NCBI GenBank assembly: GCA_964035795.1
Contig: OZ038325.1
Span: forward strand, 2,736,272 to 2,800,271
DNA: 64,000 nucleotides
Reading direction: 5' to 3'
Source: Pterobdella sp. o SKG-2022
Taxonomy: Eukaryota > Annelida > Clitellata > Hirudinida > Piscicolidae
Below the pieces are notes generated by a model. That model saw only the letters and a program-made list of their open reading frames with translations, had not been told where the DNA came from and searched no databases. Position 1 is the first letter of the stretch. Each line of letters opens with the position of its first letter. Shown in pieces: positions 43,101-53,419 of the stretch. A program made the translations under genes and the position numbers.

Positions 43101-45310
43101 CTTGGAACAAAAACACAACAGAAAATGACCAACCACTAATTTCACACCAAAATAACGGCCATCCAACTAACCTTTAACACCACAACCATACCACATCACA
43201 CACAACAGCCCTCAACACCACAACTTTCAACCACACTACACAAAACAGCCCTCAACACCACAACTACATCACATCACACATAACAACTTTCAACCATACC
43301 ACACACACAAGCTTCAACCCCACCTACCAGCAACAGTGTTAGCAGCTTGAGCCATACACTTAAAACTGCGAGCAATGTTGACTACTGAATCGCCATGTGT
43401 TAGCAACACCATCTGCTCAACTGACATATCTCTTTTTGAGAGGGTGAGGTTGTTTGATATGGTTATTTAAAAAAAGAATGGACTGGTTTATTACAGTTAT
43501 TTAAAAAGAGGAGTATGTAGGGTTATTAGATTTAATTGAGAGGAGGAAGGATATGATAGTTATTTTTAGAAGGAGCTATGGTGTTATAATGAATATTCAA
43601 GAGGGGGAAGGTTACTTTCAGTGTTATGTATATCAGTTTAAATTCATGTAAATGAGACAAGATGTTGAAGGAGTATTAATATCAAATTTTTATTTTTCTA
43701 TATATACTGTGTTATATTTCTTCATTATATAATGCAGAAGATAGGTCGCAGCATACAGAAAAATTAAAAAATTACTTGTATAAAAATGGTTGTCTTTGAA
43801 ACTTTTAAAATCGGAAATGAATTTTTATTGAATGTACAAAACTTTTGTGAGACTTCCTAAGATGGTAGGATGAAAATTTTTTTTTTAAGGAACTAACACA
43901 TGTATCTAAAACAGATCAATAAAAATTTGGCATGTAAACACAAACTTGAAGAGAGGACAGCTGGTATCAACCTTGATCTCAAATTGGCCATCTTCCCTCG
44001 CTTCTGTCTTGTTCACCATACCTCCAAACTCTTTGTTTATCATCTGCCAAGTGGATTATTAGGTTGGATTTGTGGGCCTCAAGATTAATTTATCTCTTTA
44101 TGTGGACTTCTAAGTGTCTTATTTATTTGTATTCTTGCTAACAACTACTTATAAGATTATAATAGTTTTTAAATTTACTCCCATTGAGGTGATAAACCAA
44201 TCTATTTACTTTTTCATCTGAAACTAATACTTGTATATGACTCACCACCCCATCCTCACTTATCCATCTATCAACCCACCTGCATGCCATAGCAGATTCC
44301 CAAGATGGGAATGCCACACTGGAAGATGGATGGATCATATGCAGGAGCATCAGCTGCATATACTGAGCTTGGACCTCCTGAGATTATGATTCCTCTGAAG
44401 GATTTTAAGTGGGTGAAAAAATAGTGTCAAAGTATGTTGGCAGAGTGGTTTTATAGAAGGTGTTGAAAAAAGAATTTTAGTTTCAAAGTGGTAAAAGTTG
44501 TTTTTAATGATGAGTCTTTTTCAGAATTATTAGAACAAATTTATTTGAATAAAAATAAACTATAATTTTTGATTGAAATAATTTGAGTACAATTATTAGA
44601 AAATCCTAGCTTTGTTTTTAGAAATATATAAATGCATGAGCCTTTTAATTTTATCAAATGAGCTTTGAGAACCAAAATGGAACAGACTTGTAGTTGGCTG
44701 CCTTGAGAACAGATGAAGGTGTGTCGAGGTTCAGAAAATCACTCTCCACATTCAATTCTCTCACTCGTCTGTCTATCACCTGGTGTGAGATTGATTTCTA
44801 AGTGTCTTGTGTGTATTTTAAATGATTATTATGTTTTTTATGTGTTAAAATATGAGTGTTCTATTATGATATGGATTTGTTTTAGTATTCTAGTGTATAT
44901 ATGTTGTTTCTTGATTTGTCTATGAGCTTGAATTATAATGCATCTGTGATTGTTTGTTCTAGTATATTTATTTTTATATTTTCCTATATGTGTATTTTCC
45001 TGAAGAAATTTTAGATAATCATACACAACTGATAGATATTGTTTGACTTTAATAGCAGATAACTACGAAAAAGTTTGAATGAAAAAAGTTGATAGAAAAT
45101 TTATCAAATACATTGCTTAATCCTGATTTAATGATGAGAACTTAGGAATAACGTGATTTTAGAGACTGCAAATATCACTTCAGTCACGTTGGTATAAGGA
45201 TATGATAGAAAAGCTATTTTCATATTGTGAATCATGAAGAAAAAATAAAAATTTTAACTGACCTTTCCATATTGGGCACCGGCATCCAAAATTGCGATTT
45301 TTTCTGACAT
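28152..45310 (-). CDS. GMPS: GMP synthetase (glutamine-hydrolysing), complete 22-exon gene
   Basis: Converts XMP to GMP with ATP and glutamine, the last step of de novo guanine nucleotide synthesis in the cytosol. Exons (5'-3', - strand): 45310-45263, 44779-44688, 44394-44280, 44043-43946, 43431-43328, 42976-42914, 42544-42494, 42114-42038, 41676-41605, 41144-41051, 40889-40690, 40586-40526, 40308-40196, 39819-39714, 31049-30968, 30742-30709, 30194-30069, 29660-29542, 29158-29028, 28845-28788, 28554-28440, 28253-28152. Joined: 2061 nt, 686 aa, against 693 in human. Start [16 protein letters not shown]. Class I amidotransferase: GICYGMQ (Cys81), FHPEVD (His167, Glu169). ATP-pyrophosphatase: SGGVDS (220-225), [22 protein letters not shown] dimerisation domain: [10 protein letters not shown], and KPPGTTEWE at the end. 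All phases agree. Exons 42544-42494 and 30742-30709 are the least certain. Confidence 0.95.
31054..31305 (+). mobile_element. Related LINE 3' fragment encoding C-terminal zinc fingers
   Basis: After a short (GT)n the + strand encodes [18 protein letters not shown] and [17 protein letters not shown]. These follow the two-finger pattern of the GT-tailed LINE ends at 7.7 and 39.4 kb but are clearly diverged from them. It is either the tail of an older LINE copy or of a second subfamily. Its left edge begins within a few bases of the GMPS exon whose acceptor is at 31050-31051. Confidence 0.6.
34207..34219. repeat. Target-site duplication of LINE C, left copy
   Basis: TTTTTGTAATTGT, identical to 36284-36296. 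It directly precedes the oligo-T that is the poly(A) end of LINE C. Confidence 0.85.
34220..36283 (-). mobile_element. LINE C: 5'-truncated Jockey/I-superfamily LINE, innermost insertion
   Basis: About 2.06 kb on the - strand. It begins at [16 protein letters not shown] and continues with [16 protein letters not shown], an SSYRP box, [23 protein letters not shown] and TYADDITI. After RT come [23 protein letters not shown] and a terminal knuckle, [17 protein letters not shown]. It ends with a poly(A) run (oligo-T at about 34219-34228 on +). A perfect 13-bp direct repeat flanks it, which defines the insertion exactly and shows 5' truncation upstream of RT. Removing it restores the linker of LINE B, apart from a one-base frameshift. 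Confidence 0.9.
36284..36296. repeat. Target-site duplication of LINE C, right copy
   Basis: TTTTTGTAATTGT, identical to 34207-34219, at the 5' truncation point of LINE C inside LINE B. Confidence 0.85.
41164..41352. repeat. 23-bp minisatellite, about 8 units, in a GMPS intron
   Basis: Unit TTGGATGGGTGGGTGAATGG plus TGG, repeating every 23 bases with few changes. It lies in the intron between GMPS exons 41676-41605 and 41144-41051. On the gene strand it is pyrimidine-rich and ends about 20 bases before the acceptor of the second exon. Confidence 0.95.
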
Positions 45311-47555
45311 TTTATAAAAAAAAAATCGCAAAATACCTTATCGGCTGTCAAAAGATTACAATATGTAATCTATGCTATGTTATTTATGTCTATGGTTTTT
45401 TATCTAAGCTAAATTTTTTAAAAGCAGTTGAAAGTGATTTTTTTCTGTTAAATTTAAAAAAAAATAATTGTTAATTAACTTTTGATTTATTTCAGAAAAG
45501 CTCCATGCCATATATAAAGTTCTTTCAAAAATGGACGAAATTAAAATATCATGTCTGCATCTTTCCTGGCTAATAGATCATTTTCAAACCAAAATTATAC
45601 CTCTCCTACTGCTTAATTTTGGGAAAAAACTTTGAATTTATAATTTTTTTTTTTGAAAATAGTTTTTATATAGGGAAATTTAGTTTTTCACTGTTTATTA
45701 AGTTAAAATTTCACAATAAGTCTATACCGAGCGAAAAACAAACAAAAGTAATTAATTTTATTACAAATAACAACAATAATGAAATCAGTGATATCAAAAT
45801 AAAATAATAAAGCCATATAAACTTTTAAAAGTGAATGGAGATTCAAACGAAGCAAATGACAAACTTCACAATATGTTACACGAAAAAAATTCGACCTCAA
45901 TAAAAATATCATTTATATCAATAAATTATTAAAACTATAATTATCATTAGTTTTATAAAAATATATTTTAAAAATAATTGAAAGCAAATGAAATGTGATT
46001 AATGAAAAAAAAAAGATAATAACAGGCTGGATAAAAAAGTGTACTGGTAGTATGAAAAATATAAAAACAATTAAACGGATAATAACTCACAAATGAACTC
46101 AATGTAAACGGAAGATTTTTTACAAGCTTAAAAATGTTTACATATCGCAAATACCCAATGAAAAAATAAAAGAAAAATATGAAATAATGAGAATTTAAAA
46201 AAATAAAAAAAATGAAATTAGATGAAAAAAAATAAAATGAGAATATTGGAAATGAAAAAAAACAACTTATACAACAAAAAGAATAAAGAAGAAAACTGTC
46301 AACTAAATCATAAAAACAACAAACGAAGAAAATTAAATTTAAATGTTATTGAAAAAGAATGAAGAAAATGAGGAAAAAAAATATTAAACAAAAATTAAAC
46401 AAAAAAATAATAAGAATATGAGGTAAAGAATAAAACATGGAAAAAAGTCAAATTTCTATTCATCTGTTGCTAAAAACACTGCCTTCCTGATTTAGTAATC
46501 ATAAAAATAACAATAATAATAAATTATAAAATTTATAATATCAATAATGATATATCGTAAAAATAAATCATATAAAAAAAATAACAAAAATATAACAATA
46601 TTAATAAATATATGAAAACAATATCATACAAATACAAATTATCTACATGGCAAAGCCAAAAATAGACACATCAAAACTCCTATAATAACATGAGTTATAA
46701 AAAAACAAAGAAATACATGGAAACTTAATAACAATAATTAGGAAATAAAAAAACAAAAGCAAACAAAAAATCATAAGACTATTAAAGTCGACTTTATGAT
46801 ATATTCTTGATATGGTATCAATATTTACCTTATCATTACCGGTTCAGACACTAAAATTATTATTTTTATTGTATCTTTTTTTGCATTGTTATTTTTATTT
46901 TCATTATTAATATAGATTTATCATTTTTTTTATCACTCATGAAATTTTACTCTGCTATAAATTATTTTTTTGCTTTTGTTACACATAAATCAACATCAAG
47001 TGGAAACAGAAACAATAATAATTATAATAATTATTATATTTATAATTTTTGAAAATAATGCTAAAAAATAGAGAAAAGTATATTAGTTATGAGAATTATC
47101 AGAATAATATCAATATAAAAATTATAATTAGAGTAAGTTGATAAAATAAATTAGCAGCACAAATCACATGGCATTATTCGCAATATTGGAAGTCAATTCA
47201 AAAAGACAATAAAAAAAACTATGAAAATGATGATAATCATGGAATAAATTGAAATATTAAAAATATATTAGGAAAAATAAAAATTCTCGGAATTTAATTT
47301 GAGAAAAAGAATGAAAAAATACAAAAGAATAAAACAGAATGGTATTTAATAGGGGAACTGAGAAATAAGAGATGAAGGTGATGTGATATTGTATTTGAAG
47401 CAAAGACAACGAACAGTATTGCGGACTACAACAATAGCAATAAAATATAAATAAATAGAAATAATAAATAATAAAATTATGAATTTTAAAAATAAAAAAT
47501 GGAAACAAAGGTTTGGTCTCAAATGTTCAAATGAGGATTTATCATTCTTTCAATT
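45311..47555. other. AT-rich 5' flank of GMPS and intergenic DNA
   Basis: Upstream of the GMPS start codon and downstream of the DEG/ENaC gene. It is AT-rich with no exon seen. Two - strand genes face the same way here, so the GMPS promoter should lie in this interval, but I cannot identify a core promoter with confidence. Confidence 0.5.
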
Positions 47556-48080
47556 CTTCTGGAAATAAAAATAATAACAATAATAAAAATAATAATCATA
47601 ACAATAATAATAATAACAATAATAAAAATTAAAAAAAATAATAAAAATAATAATAATAAATAATAATAATAATAACAATAATAAAAATAATAATAATAAT
47701 AACAATAATGATGATAATAAAAATAATAATAATAATAACAACAATAATAATGATAATAAAAATAATAATAATGATCATAATAATAATAATAATAATAATA
47801 ACAATAATAATGATAATAATAATAATAAAAATAATAATAATGATGATAATAATAATAATAATAACAATAACAATAATAACATTAATAAAAATAATAACAA
47901 CAATAATAATAATAATAATAAAATAATAAAAAAAATAAAATAATAACAATAATTAAAAAAAAATAATAACAATAATAAAATAATAAAAATAATAAAAAAA
48001 AATAAAATAATAATAATAATAAAATAATAAAAATAATAACAAAAATAAAATAATAACAATAATAATAATGATAAAAATAA
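47556..48080. repeat. (AAT)n microsatellite with AAC/ATG variants
   Basis: About 520 bases of AAT units interrupted by AAC, ATG and A-runs. It lies just downstream (on the - strand) of the Q/N-rich end of the DEG/ENaC gene, which has a related triplet composition. Confidence 0.9.
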
Positions 48081-48222
48081 TAATATCAAAAATTGGAACA
48101 AAAATTGAAGAGATAATAATATTCAAATAATATTTAATAATAAAAGGGATAAAAACCATAATCGAAATAATAATTTTCATGATTAAAAGTGGATAAATTC
48201 ATAAAAATTAAATTTCAATTGT

Positions 48223-51200
48223 TTATATGTCCGTTTCGTTTTGTGTATACATATTCATCACTTTATTATTTTTATTATTGATCTTATTATTATTTCCCTT
48301 ATTATCATTTGTATTGTCCGTATTATTCGGGTTTATGTTGTTGATATTGAAACTGTTAATTTTCAGAGTGTTAGCTTTTTTGTTTATTGTAGCAACATTG
48401 TTGTTGTTGCTATTAATATTATTATTGTTGATGTTATTGTTGTTGTTGTTATTATTATTTTTATTGTCATCATTATTGTTTTTATTATTTTTTTTATTTA
48501 AAGTGCCAACATCAAAGTTACTCGGGCTCAGACTGTTAATATTATTATTTATATTGTTATTGATTCTGTTGATATTATTATTACTGTTATTATTATTATT
48601 GTTATTTTTTTGAGATGAGCAACATGGTTTTGGGGATAGGCAATTATTATTATTATCGGTTTTATTATTATTATTATTGTTGTTATTGAGAATTGCTAAT
48701 GCAGGTGAAGTAGACTGTTTTTTCAACGTTGAGAAACTGTGAGAAAGAAGTTGGTGTTGAGGGTGTTGAAGTGGGTGTGGTTGTTGTGGTTGTTGTAGAG
48801 AAGTTTGTTGTTGTTGCTGCTGTTGGAGCTGTTGCTGTTGAAGTTGATTTTGTTGTTGTTGCTGAACGAAAATAAACTTGTTGATTTTTTGCGGATGAGT
48901 GTTGAATTTACAAAAATTTTGTTGTTGTTGCAAGAGTTGTTGTTGTTGGGTTGTTTCAGGATGATGTTGTGTGCAAAGATGCTCGTGTCTGTAGTTGTTT
49001 GCCACCAACAACCCATCTTCCAAGGCGTCTACAGACCGGAAAAACATATGACTTCCGTTTTTTCGTTGCGTGGGAGTTTTTGCGGGAATTTTTATCTTCC
49101 GTTTAAAAGTCGAGATGGATAAAAAGAGAGAAGAGAGGATTTGGATGATGGTGATAAGACTTGCTCCCGTGAAAAAAGCCACCAAACCTCCAATGTGAGC
49201 TGTGGGTGTGTGTGTCTGTGTGTTTGTGTGTGTGTTCATGGTGTGTTGAATGTTATAAATCACGTTTTAAAAAAAAAATAGAGTCGGTTTATATTAGTCT
49301 TGAAAAAAAAGTAGTTCCCACATTTTTTAATAATTAAAACTGAATTAGTTAAAAAATTTTTTTTAATTATTTAAAAAATTTTTTGTTATTTTTATAAAAT
49401 TTTCTAAGCTTCAAATGGGGTTGAAATAATTTTCACAGATTTATCGATTAGTCACACCGAAAAAATAAATACTGTTGAGTTTAAAAGTGGAATTAAAAAA
49501 AAATATTGATTGGAAAAGTAAACTTCGTGCGAAAAAAAACGTGAAAAAATTATCAACACTTTTTCAAAACAGAAAATTGAAGAAAAAGAAATAAAATACA
49601 ATCAGGTGGGTAATATCAAAAAATAAATGAGGATCAAACAAATGTATAAAATAAATGGGGGAAATTAAAAACTGAATTCAATTCTGAAAAAATAGGAAAT
49701 AGAAAAATGAATGGAACTTGAAAAATGTAAAAATTTTAAATTAAAAATTCAATAGTTTCCAAGATTTTACAGATGTTTCTCTGAGATGTAGTGAGATGTA
49801 ATGTAATGCAGTATTTATAAAGCGCTTTTCCTTATAGATCAAAGCGCTTGCTACAAATTTAATGTAGCGAAAACACACTGTGAAACAGATGCTAATTGTC
49901 GATCCACGCGGGATCGAACCTGGTAACTAGATAAGTAGTCTAATGCTCTACCAGCTGAGCTATATGGGCCGACATAACATAGCTTCCTTTCATAATTTAA
50001 ACAATTATGACATAATATATAGTAATTATATTTCATGATTGAAGTTAATGATGTAATATAAAAACTAATTATGGAATCATATTATTTAATCAAAAACTTT
50101 TGGCAGAGATGAAGTTATATTTGAGAAATCTACATGAGAAGACGTGACAGCCCATGAAAACAGATTAATTATTTTTTAAAAATAAAATTATTTTAATTCT
50201 TTCAACCAATTTTGGAAATTAATATCATTTATTATTATATTGTTTTTCAAAATTGTTATAATTAATATTATTATGAATTTTTTTAAATCAATAAAATTTA
50301 TACCATAAATATTTCTTTTCTTAGTTACTTTATCCTAGTTATCATTTTTATTCCCCAAAAACAATGAATTCCTCTTTGAAACAAGGTGAACTTAGCAAAC
50401 CACTCAAGTTTTGTTCTAACATAAAACAACCATTGAAACAACAGTAATAATAACAACAAGTAAAATAAAAACAATAACAAAATAAAAATGGAAAAATATT
50501 CACAATAGAAATGACAATGGTTGCAATGAAAAAGTAACAATAATAATACAATAAATATTTACAATAACAACAACAATAAAATGATAATAATTGGAAAATA
50601 AAATAGAATTGAAAGTCATAAAAAATGAATTGATTATGTAATAATCAATCAAAAATAAAAAGTAATAAAAAAAAATAATAACAAACAGCAATAGTAATGA
50701 AAGGCATGAGAAAACATGTATATGAAGACTTGAAGCCAACATGGTAAAGTTAAAAGCTTAATTCTGTGTATCTTTTGAGCCTGATGAAGAAAAGTTAATT
50801 GAATAAAAATCAATTGAATTAAATTATGAATAAGAAAAATAAAGAAACTTAATATTGTGAAGATAATGTGATGGAAAACAGCGCTGAATGGCAAGCATGC
50901 AGAGAGTAATGATCATCGACTATGTACCAGTTTTTAAGTTTTTTATAACAAGAATAAGCTTCAATAGTGGATAATAATTATGAACTATAAAAATTAATAA
51001 TTAATAAAAATGAAAAATGGAATTTAGTGATAATAATAAACAAATATAAGCTTTAATAGAAAACAAAAGTGAACAATTACAACTAATAATCCCTAAGAAA
51101 GGCTACAAACAAAATTTACGACAAACATGTAGCAACAAAAATATAAGCAACAATAACGACAATAAAAACAACAACATGGAAAAAAACAAAAATAACAATA

Positions 51201-53415
51201 CAAACAAAAGAAAGTTTGGTGATATAAGGAACGTTTTCTTTCTTTGTTTCTCTTAAAGGCCATTTGTTACCGACCCATATATAAGCTGTGACGTCATTGC
51301 CATAATAACTTATGTATAAATCTCATACATTGGTTTGTATTGAGTATTATACGCTTGTATTGTGTATTTTATGGTTGTGTTGTGGATCTTATGGTTGTGT
51401 ATTTTATAGTAATTTTATTATTTATTAGCTATTGTGCATATTATATTGTTGTTTCTCCTTAAAACTGGGTCAGGCTATCTATCTTATGTATTATGCACTA
51501 ATTCAATATATATATGTTATAAAACAGTAGAAAAATAAAACAATGTGTCACATTATTGGTGTTCTTGCTCATGCATTAGATATACAATGTAGTGGTATTT
51601 TTTCAATTCTTTTATAGAATCTGGGAAGCTGAAACAAAAGCTTTTGAACGCTCGAAAAAGATTTTTTGCTTACGGATGTCTGCCTATTTGCAAGACTGAA
51701 TGATCTTCAAAAACTACCAGCAGTTTGAATTCAGCAGCAAAAACTTTTGGCTTAACAATCAGTAATGCACCAACCGTTACCAGGTGTTGCCTTTTAATCC
51801 GAATATTGCAGTGGAGAATGTAGCCATAAGAAAGTGGATAGCTTCAGCTAGCTGTAAAACTGAATCTCTTCAACCTGCAGCGTGGATTAAAAGATATGTG
51901 ACAAGCAGAGCTGAAGTCTTTCAGAAAGATTCAGAAAAGCTGTGAGCTTAGCAACAAAATAAAAAGTAAATGCGCAAATGTATGTGAGCTTAACGTGGCA
52001 TAAGACTGAAAACCGAGATGGCAATTTGAAAGGTAGTTTTACTATAACTGTGAGACTGCACAGGAGACAAATAAAAGTTTCGTACCAGTCCCATCTTCAT
52101 ATATAAACGTTTCAAATAGAAAAACACATAGAATCTATATTTGAAAGCTTTAAAAAGAACTTCAATAGAATAATTTATGTTTATTCAAGAATAGAACATC
52201 ATCCCCCTGTAAAAGTGAAACACCCAAGAAATCCTATCAATTGCGCAACAGATACCCCATGTTAGGGGCAATCTAATGGTCAACTTGATTCAAAAGTGGA
52301 TATATTAAATACTCAAATAATGTTTGGCTGGTGACCGATTCAGAGTTAATTATATATGACCATGAAAATGATAATTCAAGAGTGGATCCTATGGCTCGTG
52401 CCTCAATAAGACTCGGCCATTGTGTTTGAACCATCAATAAAATGAATTAATGAGGATCGATTAATATTAACGAAAGAAACACAAATTATCAAACGGTGCA
52501 TAGATACAAGTGTTTTCCAATGTTTTATTTGATTATTTTTTATTTAGTTTTTAGGCTGATAAACTTTTCACAGCCAATGAAAAAGTAGGCAAGATTATAA
52601 CAAAAAACGTTCTAATGAAAAAATAATATAGAAAAGTGGGAGAAAAAGAAAATAGTTGGGAATTATTTGGTATTAAAGAAGGTGATTGAACAAAAAATTA
52701 GACTATAACACTGATAAACATGATATAATGACAGTAATAATGTGAAAAAAAACTGAGAACAATTAAATCAATAATGAATACAAGAATAACAAAAATAATG
52801 GAAATAAAAAAAAAGTGAAAACAATAATAATGAAGAAAAACAAAAAATAGTGAAACTAAAAAATGAGAATAATGAAAAGCACAAAAAGATTTAAAACGGC
52901 TCAAAACACAATTTTTCGAGGGACAAGTTGTTTACCATATGATTTTATCTTATATATGTTTTTGAAATCTAAACGAGGATATATTTAGTTTTTTGAAAAC
53001 TCCAAAAATGGCGAAAATTATTTACATCAATTTTTTATGGTGCTGTAATTTTTCCGAATTAGAAATAAATTTTATAAATGAAAAAATGTGAAAACAAAAT
53101 GATCCCAGCGAACTTGCTTTTATCAGTTTAGGTTCCAAAATCTTTCAAACAAATTAAACGAAAACAAAATTGAAAAACGAGTAAAATTAATAGAATTTAT
53201 CCACACGGAAAACAAAAGGACCAAACTTTAAGAAACTGAAAAAAGAACATAAAAAAACGGTTCAGAAGTCGAAGCAGGCGATAAAATATGACTCACCAAA
53301 CGTCAAAAAAAAGTTGTTATTCCGACTCTCTGTTATCTTTTTTTTATTTAAAGTCTTTTCTTTTTCCTGTCCTGTGGCCATGGAAAAGAACATGTCGACA
53401 AGAAGATAATTATCC
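48223..53415 (-). CDS. DEG/ENaC-family cation channel, last two exons, with long Q/N-rich tail
   Basis: Exons (- strand): 53415-53297 and 49199-48223, with AG/GT borders and compatible phases. The first encodes DNYLLVDMFFSMATGQEKEK, matching the last ectodomain strand of ASIC-type channels (NILVLDIFFEVLNYE in human ASIC1). The second opens AHIGGLVAFFTGASLITIIQ: the IGG lead into TM2, the G-A-S selectivity filter, and TM2. These proteins are trimeric plasma-membrane sodium or peptide-gated channels. After TM2 and a basic stretch (FKRKIKIPAK) comes a cytoplasmic tail of nearly 300 residues. It is rich first in Gln, then in Asn, with short ordinary segments between, and ends NETDI. Family tails are usually well under 150 residues. 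The ectodomain and TM1 exons were not found, apart from a weak candidate at 54742-54683. Confidence 0.75.
49797..49973 (-). mobile_element. tRNA-derived SINE with CR1-like 3' tail, second full copy
   Basis: On the - strand: a tRNA-like head with TAGCTCAGCTGGTAGAGC (A box) and GGTTCGATCC (B box), a short body, then AAGCGCTTTGATC and AAAGCGCTTTATAAATAC. The tail ends in TACATTACATC-type repeats. It is about 90% identical to 15817-15991. It lies in the intron of the DEG/ENaC gene, in the same orientation as the gene. Confidence 0.85.
50040..51238. other. Intronic AT-rich sequence
   Basis: Part of the intron between the two DEG/ENaC exons. It is AT-rich, with (AAT/AAC)n patches near 50440-50600. 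No exon, RNA gene or transposon is recognised. Confidence 0.5.
51239..52460 (+). mobile_element. Possible decayed LTR-type element or other old transposon
   Basis: A stretch of higher complexity in an AT-rich intron. A CATATATAAGC TATA-like box with an adjacent CRE palindrome (51289-51296) precedes an AATAAAACAATGTGTCA polyadenylation-like region at about 51530. Coding-looking remnants then follow in one frame, for example LPFNPNIAVENVAIRKWI, SLQPAAWIKRYVTSRAEV and EHHPPVKVKHPRNPINCATD, broken by stops. I do not recognise the family. The reading as LTR plus internal region is inference. Confidence 0.3.
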
Positions 53416-53419
53416 CTGG

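Noticed and set aside
49895..49973. Possible functional tRNA gene
   Set aside because: The head folds like a tRNA with plausible A and B boxes, but the acceptor stem has mismatches and it is joined to the same body and tail as the SINE at 15.8 kb.
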